Positions 34,460 to 44,177 of a stretch of DNA of 64,000 nt are shown here, in pieces. The position numbers and the translations under genes were made by a program. The stretch's first letter is position 1; each line of letters begins with the position of its first letter. Below the pieces are notes generated by a model. It did not search any database. It saw only the letters and a program-made list of their open reading frames with translations, and was not told the origin of the DNA. Source of the stretch: Antarcticirhabdus aurantiaca (GTDB lineage Bacteria > Pseudomonadota > Alphaproteobacteria > Rhizobiales > Rhizobiaceae); the NCBI RefSeq assembly GCF_009765365.1, contig NZ_VTOM01000009.1:1-64000 (forward strand), given 5' to 3'.

Positions 34460-36074
34460 GGGCTTCTGCCTTCGGCTGGAGCGCGAGGCCGGGCGTGACC
34501 TTCCTCGGCAGCGCCAGGCCCATCGGCTCGGGCCGGTAGAGCGCGGCGTCGGAGACCTTGAGGTTCGGCGAGACGAGGAGCGGGAAGTCGGCATGGGCGA
34601 GAACGTCGCGCTGAAGGTCGATGCCGGGCGCGATCTCCGTCACCTCGATGCCCGCCGGCGTCAGGCACATGACGCAGCGCTCGGTGACGTAGAGGATGTC
34701 GCGGCCGGCGGCGCTCGCGCGCGGGCCGGAGAAGGAGACGTGTTCGACCTCGCGAACCAGCTTGTTGACCTTGCCTTCCTTCTCGATGACCACGCGGCCG
34801 TCGGAGACGCCGACGCGCGCGCCGGCCTTGAAGAGGCCGGAGAAGACGATGCGCTTGGCATGCGAGGTGATGTCGACGAAGCCGCCGGCCCCTGCCGTCA
34901 CGTGCGGCCGGGCGGACAGGCGCGACACGTTCACCGAGCCGTCCTGCCCGATCTCCAGGAAGGACAGGAGCGAAGCGTCGAAGCCGCCGGCCTGGAAATA
35001 GGTGAAGAGGTGGGGCGAGGGCATGATGGCCTCGGCGTTGGACGAGCAGCCGAAGGCGAAATCGAGGAGTGGCAGGCCTCCCACGGCCCCTTGCTCGATC
35101 ACCCAGGTCACCGCCCCGTGCAGCCCCTCCTCCAGGAGGATGCGCGGCACGTTGGCGGAGATGCCGAAGCCGATGTTGACGGCCATGCCGTCGGCGAGCT
35201 CGGTCGCGACGCGCCGGGCGATGACCTTCTGCATGCCCCACTCCGCCGTCTCGAAATGCGAGAGCGGATGGAAGATCTCGCCGGAAATGGCGGGGTCGTA
35301 GGGCGTCTGCGTCGTCTGCATCTGGTCCGGCGCGACGACGACGTGATCGACGAGGATGCCGGGCACCCGCACGTCCTGGGGCGACTGCGTGCCCGACTTC
35401 ACCTCGCGCTTGACCTGCGCGATCACGACGCCGCCATTGTTGTGGGCGGCCATGGCCTGCTCCAGCGCGCCGAGAAAGGCGCCCTCGTGCTCGAAGGTGA
35501 GGTTGCCGCGCTCGTCGGCGCTGGTCGCGCGGATCACCGCGACGTTCGGGCGGATGGCGGGGAAGAACAGCCACTCCTCGCCGCCGAAGCGTTCGACGCG
35601 CACCACCGGCTCGCCGGGATTGTCGTTCATCGCGCAACCATGGCGGCGCGGATCGACGAAGGTGTCGAGGCCGACCTTGGTGAAGACGCCCGGCCGACCG
35701 GCCGCCGCCTCGCGATGCATGTCGAAGAGGATGCCGGAGGGGATGTTGTAGGCCTCAACCGCGTTCTCCCCGATCATCCGCCAGATCGCGGGCGGCTCGG
35801 CCGTCGAGGGTCCCGAGGGATACGAGCCGCAGATCGTGCGCTTGAGGAGGCCGGGCCTGGCCAGATGGTCGATGCCGCGGATGCCGTACATGTCGCCGGC
35901 CGCGATGGGGTGCAGCGTGGTCAGGCCGCGCGGATGCCCCGTCGCCTCGAAGCGTTCGCCGATCGCCGCCAGGACCGCGTCGGGGCAGCCGAGACCCGAG
36001 GAGGAGGAGACGGTCACGACCGAGCCGTCGCCGATCAGGCTTGCCGCCTCTTTGGCCGAGATACGCTTGCTCAT
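34449..36074 (-). CDS. Acyl-CoA:carboxylate CoA-transferase (family I, fused alpha-beta)
   Basis: A 541-residue family-I CoA-transferase with both half-domains in one chain. The N-terminal half starts MSKRISAKEAASLIGDGSVV with the glycine-rich GLGCPDAVLAAIGE. The second half has VNIGFGISANVPRILLEE and the catalytic Glu in TWVIEQGAVGG (near residue 350). It moves CoA from a donor such as acetyl- or succinyl-CoA to a carboxylic acid. ATG 36074 begins the first conserved motif. It is the first gene of the ten-gene operon, facing the LacI control region. Confidence 0.9.
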   Translation of the reverse strand: MSKRISAKEAASLIGDGSVVTVSSSSGLGCPDAVLAAIGERFEATGHPRGLTTLHPIAAGDMYGIRGIDHLARPGLLKRTICGSYPSGPSTAEPPAIWRMIGENAVEAYNIPSGILFDMHREAAAGRPGVFTKVGLDTFVDPRRHGCAMNDNPGEPVVRVERFGGEEWLFFPAIRPNVAVIRATSADERGNLTFEHEGAFLGALEQAMAAHNNGGVVIAQVKREVKSGTQSPQDVRVPGILVDHVVVAPDQMQTTQTPYDPAISGEIFHPLSHFETAEWGMQKVIARRVATELADGMAVNIGFGISANVPRILLEEGLHGAVTWVIEQGAVGGLPLLDFAFGCSSNAEAIMPSPHLFTYFQAGGFDASLLSFLEIGQDGSVNVSRLSARPHVTAGAGGFVDITSHAKRIVFSGLFKAGARVGVSDGRVVIEKEGKVNKLVREVEHVSFSGPRASAAGRDILYVTERCVMCLTPAGIEVTEIAPGIDLQRDVLAHADFPLLVSPNLKVSDAALYRPEPMGLALPRKVTPGLALQPKAEARAA

Positions 36075-36310
36075 CGTGTCACCAGTCGCGTTTCGTGTGG
36101 TCGCCGGGTGTCCGCGAGACCGACCGGAGATCAACCTCTCCGGAAGCTCGCGGACGATGCAGCCCGGCGCGCCGGGCGCCGGGCCGTGGTCGTGATCGCG
36201 TGGGGAAACATCTCGATCGACCGAATCCGGTCGCCGCTCCTGCGAGCGGCGCCGTGCGCCCCTCCTCAAGGCCGCCGGACTTCGACGATCTCTCCGCCTC
36301 CCCGGAGAAT

Positions 36311-36324
36311 TTGGAACGTTCCAA
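36311..36324. promoter_or_regulatory. LacI-family operator O1 (perfect 14-bp palindrome)
   Basis: TTGGAACGTTCCAA is a perfect palindrome with a central CG, the hallmark of LacI/GalR-family operators. It lies 237 bp upstream of the CoA-transferase start and 274 bp upstream of lacI. A near copy sits at 36551. The remainder of the 523-bp gap (36075-36597) contains no gene I can support. Confidence 0.75.
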
Positions 36325-36550
36325 CATGCGGTGAGCGGATTGTCAATATGCCTGACGAGTGGCGCTGGCTGGAATGATCGGCGGCGAACCCATGCGAGCC
36401 TCGGAAAACTGCCTCAGCAAAGCAGACCGGTGCCGCGAAGGGGCGTGATCGACCCCCATGTTGTCGATTTGGCTTCGCCCCGGCGCAACACGGCGGCCAG
36501 CGGGCGAGTGTGGACGAGCGCGCAGACAGCCATGCCGCCCCTTGACCATT

Positions 36551-36564
36551 TTGGATCGTTCCAA
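36551..36564. promoter_or_regulatory. LacI-family operator O2 upstream of lacI
   Basis: TTGGATCGTTCCAA differs from the perfect O1 palindrome by one base and shares its flanks (TTTGG...CCAACA). It lies 34 bp upstream of the lacI ATG, where bound repressor would block lacI transcription. The centre-to-centre distance to O1 is 240 bp, which could allow looping. Confidence 0.72.
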
Positions 36565-36597
36565 CAAATTCACCCGAATCGAAGCGCGGAGGATAGG

Positions 36598-37635
36598 ATG
36601 GGTCGACCGCGGGTGACCGTCATCGACATCGCTCAGGCCGCGGGCGTCTCGAAGTCGACGGTCTCGCTGGTGCTGCAAGGCTCGCCCCTCGTGAAGGGAA
36701 CCACGCGGGCGAAGGTCGTCGAGGCGATGAACGAGCTCGGCTATGTCTACAATCGCGGCGCCGCGAACCTGAGGCAGACCGGTTCGAAGTCGGGCATCGT
36801 CGGCGTCGTCGTGAACGACCTGACCAACGGCTTCTTCGCCGAGCTCGCGGTGGGCGTCGACATAGTCGTCCAGTCCGCCGGCTTCGTGCAGTTCCTGTCC
36901 AACACGGGCGAAAGCATCGACCGCCAGCGCGAGGTCGTCGCCTCGATGCGCGAGCACGGCATCTCAGGCCTCCTGGTCTCGCCGGCGCGGGGAACGGACC
37001 CGTCGGACTTCGCGCCGCTCGTCGAGGCCGGCATTCCCGTGGTCGTCGTCGTGCGCAGCCTTCCGGGCGGGAAGCTCTCCTCGGTGGTCGCCGACAATCC
37101 GAGCGGCGTCGCCGGAGCGGTTCGCCATCTGGTTTCGCTCGGGCACCGGCGCATCGCCTTCCTCGGCGGCTTCCAGGACACGGCCGTCTTCCACGAACGG
37201 CTGTCGGGCTATCGCTCGGCCGTGACGGCAGCGGGCTTCGGCTTCGACGAGGCGCTCGTGGTGCCGTCCGCGCCGTCGCGGGCGGGCGGCGCGGATGCCG
37301 TCGCGCGGGCGCTGGCCGTCGAGGAGCGCCCCACAGCCGCCGTCTGCTTCAACGACGCCGTCGCGTTCGGAGCCTGCGACGGGCTGCGGTCGCATCGTCT
37401 CGAGCCCGGCCGCGACTTCGCGGTCGTCGGGTTCGACGACGTCATCGAGGCGCGCACCGCTGTTCCCGCCCTCACCACCGTTTCCGTCGATCCGCAGGCC
37501 ATGGGCCGGCGGGCCGGGCAGCTCCTCCTCAAGCAGATCGCCGCCGGCGGCGTGTCGTCCGAAGCCGTGATGACGTCCGTCCGGCTCGTCGTCCGCGAGA
37601 GCTGCGGCGCGCCGCGGCTCGCCGCCCAGGCCTGA
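36598..37635 (+). CDS. LacI-family transcriptional regulator
   Basis: A 345-residue LacI regulator. The HTH TVIDIAQAAGVSKSTVSLVLQGS starts at residue 6, with hinge NELGYVYNRGAANLRQT and a sugar-binding periplasmic-like domain (VGVVVNDLTNGFFAELAVGVD; LGHRRIAFLGG; FDDVIEARTAVPALTTVSVDPQAMG). ATG 36598 follows a GGAGG site and begins at the conserved MGRPRVT. It diverges from the catabolic operon, and the paired palindromes between them strongly suggest that it controls that operon and itself. Confidence 0.92.
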   Translation: MGRPRVTVIDIAQAAGVSKSTVSLVLQGSPLVKGTTRAKVVEAMNELGYVYNRGAANLRQTGSKSGIVGVVVNDLTNGFFAELAVGVDIVVQSAGFVQFLSNTGESIDRQREVVASMREHGISGLLVSPARGTDPSDFAPLVEAGIPVVVVVRSLPGGKLSSVVADNPSGVAGAVRHLVSLGHRRIAFLGGFQDTAVFHERLSGYRSAVTAAGFGFDEALVVPSAPSRAGGADAVARALAVEERPTAAVCFNDAVAFGACDGLRSHRLEPGRDFAVVGFDDVIEARTAVPALTTVSVDPQAMGRRAGQLLLKQIAAGGVSSEAVMTSVRLVVRESCGAPRLAAQA

Positions 37636-37718
37636 GAACCGGCCCGACCGAGTCCGCTTCGTTTCTCGTCACCGTCGAACCTGCGCGCCCGCCGAGCGCT
37701 CTCGCCCGAAAGACCCCC

Positions 37719-39824
37719 ATGACCCTCGAAGTCCCGCAACACATCCTCGATGCCCTGACCGACGTCGACATGCCCAAGCTCCCGGCCGAGCCCGCGACCG
37801 CCGAGACGATCGTCGTTTCCGGCGCCGAGATGCCGCTCTATCGCCGGGCCTGCGTCGTCGTCGGGTCGGGCGCGGCAGGCCTTCGCGCGGCGGTCGAGGC
37901 GAAACGGCGCGGCGTCGACGTCCTGGTGCTCAGCCAGAACGCCTGGGGCGGTACCTCGGCCTGTTCCGGCTCCGACAAGCAGACGCTCCACACGGCCAAC
38001 ACGGCGAATGCGGGCGACAACTTCGGCGCCATGGCCCGCGCCCTGGGGGCGGGCGGGGCGATGGACGAGGACACGGCCTATGTCGAGGCCGTCGGCTCGG
38101 CACGGATGATGGCCTCGCTCCAATATCTCGGCCTCCCCCTGCCCCAGGATCCGCTGGGCGGGACCCTGCGCTACCAGACCGACCACGACGAGGTGGGCCG
38201 AGCGACGAGCTGCGGCCCCCGCACCTCGCGGCTGATGGTCAAGGTGCTCGCCGAGGAGGCGATCCGTCTCGGGGTGCCGATCCTGAACCATACCACGGCG
38301 GTGCAGATCCTCGTGGTCGGCACCGGAGCCGAGCGGCGCGTCGTCGGCGTGCTCGCCCTGCGCGCCGCCGAACGCACGGAGGCGAACCCGCTCGGCCTCG
38401 CCGTCTTCCGCAGCGACGCGGTGGTGCTCGCAGCGGGCGGGCCGGGGGAGCTCTACCGCGACAGCGTTTATCCCAACGGCTGCTTCGGCTCGCTCGGCCT
38501 CGCGCTCGCAGCCGGGATCGACCTCGTTAACCTGACGGAGAGCCAGTTCGGGATCGGCACGCGGCGGGAGGGCTTCCCGTGGAACCTGTCGGGCACCTAC
38601 GTGCAGGCGATGCCGCACATCTACTCGGTCGATGCCGACGGCCGGGAGCACCACTTCCTCGCCGACTACTACCGCACGACGCGGGAGCTGGCCTCGAACG
38701 TCTTTCGCAAGGGCTACCAATGGCCCTTCCACGCGACGCGGATGCTGGATTTCGGGTCGAGCCTCGTGGACCTCGCGATCGTGCGCGAATCGGCGGCCGG
38801 GCGCCGCGTGTTCATGGACTTCCTGAGGAACCCGCTACCCGTCGGCGACGACCTGCCCTTCTCGCTCGACCGGCTGGACGACGACGTGCGCCGCTACCTC
38901 GGCACGGCCGGCGCCGACCAAGCGCTGCCGATCGAGCGCCTGCGCCACATGAACCCGCTCGCGATCGAGCTCTACCGGCGCTACAAGGTCGACATCGCGC
39001 GCGAGCCGCTGGAGTTCGCCGTGAACAACCAGCACATGAACGGCGGCGTCATGGTCGACGTCTGGGGCCGGACGTCGCTGTCCGGCTGCTACGCGGTCGG
39101 CGAGGCCGCCGGCACGCACGGCGTCACGCGCCCGGGCGGGGCCGCGCTCAATGCCGGCCAGGTCTTCGGCACCCGCGCCGCGGAGCACCTCGCGGCACGG
39201 TTCGATCCCGACCCGGCGGACGCGGGCACGGCAGGCTTCCACGAGGCCGTCGGAGAGGCGCTGGCTGGTGTCCGCGCAGTCCTTCGCCCCGGAAGCCCGC
39301 TGTCGGTTCGAACCATCCGGGCCGAAGTGCAGGATCGGATGAGCGACAAGGCCGGCATGATCTGCGAGGCGGCCGAGGTCGAAACGGCCCTCGCCGACGC
39401 CAAGTCGCTCAACGCGCGCATCCGGTCCGAGGGCATCTCCTACGGTCGTCCCGCCGAGGCCGGGCGGGCGCTCCAATGGCGCCAGATGGCCCTCGCCTCG
39501 GAAGCGGTGCTCACCGCGCTGGATCATTTCGTCCGCAGCGGCGGGGGCAGCCGCGGCGCGCGCGCGATCATCGACCGAGACGGCGAGTCGCTGCCGCTGG
39601 CGAGAACGGGCGCCCTGGAGGACTGCCGCTTCCGCAAGGAGCGCGATGCGCAGCGCGGAGAGCAGATCGTCGTCGCGTCGGGCCGCGACGGCATGAGGGT
39701 ATCGACGCGCGCCAATCGCAGCTTCGACGAGAGCGGGCGATCGTTCTTCGAGCGGGACTGGCCCGATTGGCTGACGGGGCGGATCTTCTCGTCCGGTGGC
39801 CGCAAGAGCGCGGTCGACGGCTGA
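37719..39824 (+). CDS. FAD-dependent flavoprotein, SdhA/FrdA/NadB superfamily
   Basis: A 701-residue flavoprotein. VVVGSGAAGLRAAVEAKRRGVDVLVLS near residue 45 binds FAD, and GGTSACSGSDKQT is the following loop. VVLAAGGPGELY near 230 and NNQHMNGGVMVDVWGRTSLSGCYAVGEAAGTHGV near 425 match the succinate/fumarate/aspartate-oxidase family. A C-terminal helical domain and tail follow. No Cys-rich iron-sulfur partner or membrane anchor is adjacent, so it probably works alone or with a distant electron donor. It lies 83 bp after lacI on the same strand and may be co-regulated. The substrate is unknown. Confidence 0.8.
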   Translation: MTLEVPQHILDALTDVDMPKLPAEPATAETIVVSGAEMPLYRRACVVVGSGAAGLRAAVEAKRRGVDVLVLSQNAWGGTSACSGSDKQTLHTANTANAGDNFGAMARALGAGGAMDEDTAYVEAVGSARMMASLQYLGLPLPQDPLGGTLRYQTDHDEVGRATSCGPRTSRLMVKVLAEEAIRLGVPILNHTTAVQILVVGTGAERRVVGVLALRAAERTEANPLGLAVFRSDAVVLAAGGPGELYRDSVYPNGCFGSLGLALAAGIDLVNLTESQFGIGTRREGFPWNLSGTYVQAMPHIYSVDADGREHHFLADYYRTTRELASNVFRKGYQWPFHATRMLDFGSSLVDLAIVRESAAGRRVFMDFLRNPLPVGDDLPFSLDRLDDDVRRYLGTAGADQALPIERLRHMNPLAIELYRRYKVDIAREPLEFAVNNQHMNGGVMVDVWGRTSLSGCYAVGEAAGTHGVTRPGGAALNAGQVFGTRAAEHLAARFDPDPADAGTAGFHEAVGEALAGVRAVLRPGSPLSVRTIRAEVQDRMSDKAGMICEAAEVETALADAKSLNARIRSEGISYGRPAEAGRALQWRQMALASEAVLTALDHFVRSGGGSRGARAIIDRDGESLPLARTGALEDCRFRKERDAQRGEQIVVASGRDGMRVSTRANRSFDESGRSFFERDWPDWLTGRIFSSGGRKSAVDG

Positions 39825-39992
39825 CAGGTCGCGGCTGACGGGATCGATCATGGCCGAGGCGATGCTTGCGGCGTAACTCCTCGGCAACCGCGCGTGAGGG
39901 GATCGTCACCCGGGCCGGCGCCCTCAGGCGACGCCATCGTCATCGCCGGGCTGGGCTCGCCGCCCGGTCATAAACGTCATTTGGGGAGCAAA

Positions 39993-40481
39993 ATGATGAC
40001 TGCACCGGATCTCGAAGAACTCGCGCGCGAGCTGGAGGAGCTTCGCTTCGAACGCTTCGACCTCGACACTGCCTGGCGGCTCGGGTGCATCCTGCGCGAG
40101 ATGGCGGTGGCCGACGCGCTACCCGTGCGGATCGAGATCAGCGTGGCCGGCAACGTGCTGTTCGCGACCGCCCTGCCCGGCACCAGCCCCGACAACGCGG
40201 AATGGGTCCGCCGCAAGCGCAACACCGTCATGCGCTTCCACCGGTCCTCGCTCGCGCTGCGCCTGGAATGCGAGGCGAGAGGCGTCGGGCTCGGCGCGCG
40301 GTTCGGCCTCGACGAAAGGGACTTCGCCGCGAGCGGCGGCGGCGTGCCGATCGCCACGCAGGCCACCGGCATCATCGGAGCGGCCGTCGTCAGCGGCCTG
40401 CCGGACGTGGAGGACCATCGGTTGCTGGTGCGCGCCATGAGAACGCTGCGCGCCGAGCAGACCGGACAGGCGCCGGCCTGA
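39993..40481 (+). CDS. UPF0303 / heme-degrading-domain-like protein
   Basis: A 162-residue protein of the UPF0303 family (GlcG/HbpS-like fold). Typical features are WRLGCILREMA near residue 25, VRRKRNTVMRFHRSSL near 75, and GGGVPIATQATGIIGAAVVSGLPDVEDHRLLVRA near 115. Members are small cytosolic proteins often found in sugar or aromatic catabolic operons; a few bind cofactors, but no reaction is established. ATG 39993 follows TTGGGGAGCAAA. It lies 168 bp after the flavoprotein gene, on the same strand. Confidence 0.8.
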   Translation: MMTAPDLEELARELEELRFERFDLDTAWRLGCILREMAVADALPVRIEISVAGNVLFATALPGTSPDNAEWVRRKRNTVMRFHRSSLALRLECEARGVGLGARFGLDERDFAASGGGVPIATQATGIIGAAVVSGLPDVEDHRLLVRAMRTLRAEQTGQAPA

Positions 40482-40579
40482 CGGCACGGCCGAACCGGCT
40501 GCCCATCCTCGATGATGGCGCGGGCGAGTTCGGGTCATGCCTGAAGTGCGTTTTCCGCGATCGGCTCTGGATGCGTCGA

Positions 40580-41533
40580 TCAGCGCTCGTCGGAGAGGCT
40601 GGACGCCGCAGACGCCTGCCGGAGCGGCGCGGTCCAACCGGCGGCCGGACCGGACGCGTTCCGGTAGGCCTCGATGAAGGCGGCGAGCGCCGGGTTCTCG
40701 TTGCCCGGCAGCCAGACCATCATCAGCTCCACCGGCTCCGCCGGATCGGCTACCAGCTTTCGGAACGCGACGCCTTCCATGCCGAGACAGGCTGCGCTTT
40801 CGGGCACGAGCGCCGCGCCGAAGCCGGCCGCCACGAGCGCCAGCATGGTATGAATCTGTCCGACCTGCTGCACGACGTTCGGCCGCACGCCCGCGCGGTC
40901 GAGAATTCCGCTCGTCAGCTCGAAGAAATACTTCGACGCGTCGGGCGAGTAGCCGATGAGGTCGCGGTCGACGAGGTTCGCCGGTGCGAGGACCTCGCGC
41001 AGACAGAGCGGATCGTCTCGCTGGAGAGCCACCATCATCGCCTCGGGCGCGAGCGGCAGGCTGGCGTGCCTTGCGCCCGGCGGCAGGGCGCGCAGGAGCC
41101 CGACATCGAGCGTGCCGCTGTCGAGCCCTTCGAGCTGGGCATGGGTGACCATCTCCCGCAGCACGACGTCGATCCCCGGCAGCTGCCGCCGCAGGAGATC
41201 CAGGAGCGCCGGCATCCGGCTGTAACCGGACGCCGCCGTGAAGCCGAGGCGCAGCGTGCCCGCCTCGCCGCGCCAGACCCGCCGGGTCCAGCTCGCCGCG
41301 CTCTCCGACAGGCGCAGGATGCGCCGCGCCTCCGGCAGGAAGGCGCGCCCCGCCGGCGTCAGGCGCACGACGCGGCTCGATCGCTCCAGGAGACGCGCTT
41401 CCAGCGCGTGCTCCAGGAGCTGGATCTGCCGGCTCAGCGGCGGCTGCGTCATGTTCAGCCGCGCGGCGGCGCGCCCGAAATGCAGCTCCTCGGCGACCGC
41501 CACGAAGCAGCGCAGCTGGCTGAACTCGAACAT
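40580..41533 (-). CDS. LysR-family regulator, divergent from glucarate genes
   Basis: A 317-residue LysR protein: [41 protein letters not shown] is the HTH, and the effector domain begins near residue 92 ([20 protein letters not shown]). It belongs to the BenM/CatM-like group by the TQPPLSRQI motif. ATG 41533 starts the conserved MFEFSQL. It is divergent from kdgD-gudD by 169 bp, the usual arrangement for activation of a catabolic operon, so D-glucarate or a pathway intermediate is the likely inducer. Confidence 0.88.
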   Translation of the reverse strand: MFEFSQLRCFVAVAEELHFGRAAARLNMTQPPLSRQIQLLEHALEARLLERSSRVVRLTPAGRAFLPEARRILRLSESAASWTRRVWRGEAGTLRLGFTAASGYSRMPALLDLLRRQLPGIDVVLREMVTHAQLEGLDSGTLDVGLLRALPPGARHASLPLAPEAMMVALQRDDPLCLREVLAPANLVDRDLIGYSPDASKYFFELTSGILDRAGVRPNVVQQVGQIHTMLALVAAGFGAALVPESAACLGMEGVAFRKLVADPAEPVELMMVWLPGNENPALAAFIEAYRNASGPAAGWTAPLRQASAASSLSDER

Positions 41534-41560
41534 CGATCCAATTCCCGCATCGATCCATTC
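41531..41560. promoter_or_regulatory. Direct repeat in the LysR/kdgD divergent region
   Basis: CATCGATCCAATT (41531) and CATCGATCCATTC (41548) form a direct repeat with 17-bp spacing at the lysR start, which could be LysR contact sites. The rest of the 169-bp gap shows no stronger symmetric element. Confidence 0.3.
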
Positions 41561-41702
41561 GGTCTTTGAGTTAGACCGCATCGACGGGGGCGTCTACTCC
41601 TCGGCTCACGAGCCTCGGGCCGAGCACGAATGCTCCGATCCGGGCGCCAGCGCCGACCAGCACTCGGATCGGCCCGATCGAACCGGAACCGGAGGAATCC
41701 AG

Positions 41703-42647
41703 ATGACGAATCTTTCGCCCGCAGCGATGGCCAGCGCCGTCGGATCCGGCCTCCTGACCTTCCCGATCACGCAGTTCGACCCGAACAACCGCTTCAACGA
41801 GGAGGCCTTCCGCGAGCACTGCTCCTGGCTCCTCGCTCACGACGTCGCCGCCCTCTTCGCGGCCGGCGGCACGGGCGAATTCTTCTCGCTCACCCCGGCG
41901 GAGGTCGACGCCGTGGTTCGCGCGTCCGTCGTCGAGACGGCGGGCCGCGTGCCCGTCATCGCGGGCTGCGGCTACGGAACGGCGATCGCCGTGGAGATCG
42001 CGCGGGCCGCCGAGAAGGCCGGAGCCGACGGCCTTCTGCTTCTGCCCCCCTACCTCACCGAGGCCGGGCAGGACGGTCTGGCGGCTCATGTCGAGGCGGT
42101 GTGCCGCTCGGTGGGCATCGGCGTCATCGTCTACAACCGCGCCAATGCCGTTCTCGGTCCCGACGCGCTGGCACGGCTCTGCGAGCGCTGCCCGAACCTC
42201 GTCGGCTTCAAGGACGGCGTCGGCGACCTCGAGCTGATGGCGCGCGTCGCCAGCCGGATCGGCGACCGCCTGACCTATGTCGGCGGCCTGCCCACCGCCG
42301 AGACCTTCGCCCTGCCCTACCTCGAGATGGGCGTGACGACCTATTCGTCGGCGATCTTCAACTTCATGCCGGAATGGGCGTTGCACTTCTACAAGGCGGT
42401 GCGGGCCCGCGACCGCGACACGGTCGCCCGGGAGCTGAAGGAGTTCGTGCTGCCCTACATCGCGCTGCGCGACCGCGGCCGGGGCTACGCCGTCTCCATC
42501 GTCAAGGCCGGCGTCGACGCCGTCGGGCGCCGCGGCGGCCCAGTCCGCACGCCTCTGACCGACCTCACGGCATCCGAGCGGGCCGAGCTCAAGGTCCTGA
42601 TCGAGAGCGCCGAGGCGCGACTGCCCCGGGCCTCGCTCGCCGCCTGA
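41703..42647 (+). CDS. kdgD: 5-dehydro-4-deoxyglucarate dehydratase
   Basis: A 314-residue DapA-superfamily enzyme that converts 5-dehydro-4-deoxy-D-glucarate to alpha-ketoglutarate semialdehyde, CO2 and water. [14 protein letters not shown] near residue 48 is the family's substrate loop, [11 protein letters not shown] near 142 holds the catalytic Tyr, and [14 protein letters not shown] near 172 the Schiff-base Lys. The presence of this enzyme next to gudD marks the dehydratase (non-aldolase) glucarate route. ATG 41703 follows a GGAGG site. The semialdehyde dehydrogenase expected next is not adjacent. Confidence 0.9.
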   Translation: MTNLSPAAMASAVGSGLLTFPITQFDPNNRFNEEAFREHCSWLLAHDVAALFAAGGTGEFFSLTPAEVDAVVRASVVETAGRVPVIAGCGYGTAIAVEIARAAEKAGADGLLLLPPYLTEAGQDGLAAHVEAVCRSVGIGVIVYNRANAVLGPDALARLCERCPNLVGFKDGVGDLELMARVASRIGDRLTYVGGLPTAETFALPYLEMGVTTYSSAIFNFMPEWALHFYKAVRARDRDTVARELKEFVLPYIALRDRGRGYAVSIVKAGVDAVGRRGGPVRTPLTDLTASERAELKVLIESAEARLPRASLAA

Positions 42648-42718
42648 ACCAGCCGCCACCGCGGGTGCGGAACGCGCTCGACGCGCTTCGCACCCCCGCA
42701 TCCGGAGGGAGGATCCCG

Positions 42719-44095
42719 ATGCTCACCGACCCCATGTTCAGCACGACCGCCGACCGTCACCTCGCCCGCCACGCGCCGCGGATCGTTTCCGTGCGCGCCG
42801 TGCCGGTGGCGGGGCGCGACAGCATGCTCCTGAATCTCAGCGGCGCCCACGCTCCCTTCTTCACGCGCAACCTCGCCATCATCGAGGACGATGCCGGCCA
42901 TGTCGGCGTCGGCGAGGTGCCCGGCGGCGAGGCGATCCGCCAGACCCTCGACGAGGCGGGACCGCTCCTCGTCGGGCACTCGGTCGGCGAGTACAACGCC
43001 CTCCTCAACCGCGTGCGCGCGACCTTCGCCAGCCGCGACAGCGCCGGCCGCGGGCTCCAGACCTTCGACCTGCGCACGACGATCCACGTCGTCACGGCCC
43101 TCGAATCGGCGCTTCTCGACCTTCTCGGCCAGCATCTCGGCGTGCCGGTCGCGGCGCTCCTCGGCGACGGGCAGCAGCGCGACCGCGTCGAAATGCTCGG
43201 CTACCTCTTCTATGTCGGCGACCGCCGCCGCACCAACCTGCCCTACCGCGCCGGCGAGGGCGCGAACGACGCCTGGACCCGCCTGCGCGACGAGGAGGCG
43301 CTGACCCCGGAGGCCGTCGCCCGCCTCGCCGAGGCGGCGCAGGAGCGCTACGGCTTCCGCGACTTCAAGCTGAAGGGCGGCGTCCTCGCGGGCGAGACGG
43401 AGATGGAGGCGGCGGTGGCGATCAAGCGCCGCTTCCCGCAGGCGCGCGTGACGCTCGATCCCAACGGCGCCTGGTCGCTCGACGAGGCGGTGCGGCTCTG
43501 CAAGGGGCGCGGCGACGTCCTCGCCTATGCCGAAGATCCCTGCGGCGCCGAGAACGGCTATTCCGGCCGCGAGGTCATGGCCGAGTTCCGCCGCGCCACG
43601 GGCCTGCCGACCGCCACCAACATGGTGGCGACCGACTGGCGCCAGCTCGCCCATGCCGTCCAGCTCCAGTCGGTCGACATCCCGCTCGCCGACCCGCATT
43701 TCTGGACCATGCAGGGCTCCGTGCGCGTCGCCCAGCTCTGCCAGACCTTCGGTCTCACCTGGGGCTCGCACTCCAACAACCACTTCGACGTCTCGCTCGC
43801 CATGTTCACCCATGTCGGCGCCGCGGCGCCCGGCCGGGTGACGGCGCTGGACACGCACTGGATCTGGCAGGACGGCACCGAGCGCCTGACGCGCGAGCCG
43901 CCGCGGATCGTCGACGGCCACGTCGCGGTTCCCGATCAGCCCGGCCTCGGCGTCGAGCTCGACATGGAGCGCGTGGAGGCGGCGCACCGCCTTTACCTCG
44001 ACCATTGCCTGGGCGCGCGGGACGACGCGCTCGCGATGCGCTTCCTCGTGCCGGACTGGCGCTTCGACAACAAGCGGCCCTGCCTCGTGCGCTGA
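42719..44095 (+). CDS. gudD: Glucarate dehydratase
   Basis: A 458-residue enolase-superfamily enzyme. [14 protein letters not shown] near 215 has the KxK lysine base. [23 protein letters not shown] and [11 protein letters not shown] supply the metal ligands and the glucarate-group Asn. [22 protein letters not shown] near 345 holds the His base. It removes water from D-glucarate to make the substrate of KdgD. ATG 42719 follows GGAGGGAGGATCCCG. It is transcribed with kdgD (71-bp gap) and the solute receptor downstream. Confidence 0.93.
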   Translation: MLTDPMFSTTADRHLARHAPRIVSVRAVPVAGRDSMLLNLSGAHAPFFTRNLAIIEDDAGHVGVGEVPGGEAIRQTLDEAGPLLVGHSVGEYNALLNRVRATFASRDSAGRGLQTFDLRTTIHVVTALESALLDLLGQHLGVPVAALLGDGQQRDRVEMLGYLFYVGDRRRTNLPYRAGEGANDAWTRLRDEEALTPEAVARLAEAAQERYGFRDFKLKGGVLAGETEMEAAVAIKRRFPQARVTLDPNGAWSLDEAVRLCKGRGDVLAYAEDPCGAENGYSGREVMAEFRRATGLPTATNMVATDWRQLAHAVQLQSVDIPLADPHFWTMQGSVRVAQLCQTFGLTWGSHSNNHFDVSLAMFTHVGAAAPGRVTALDTHWIWQDGTERLTREPPRIVDGHVAVPDQPGLGVELDMERVEAAHRLYLDHCLGARDDALAMRFLVPDWRFDNKRPCLVR

Positions 44096-44177
44096 GCGCG
44101 CCCGCAGCACGCGAAATCGCGCCGTGCCCGCCGATGGGAGGTGGGGCGCGGCGATGATCAACCTGGGAGGAAACCAG

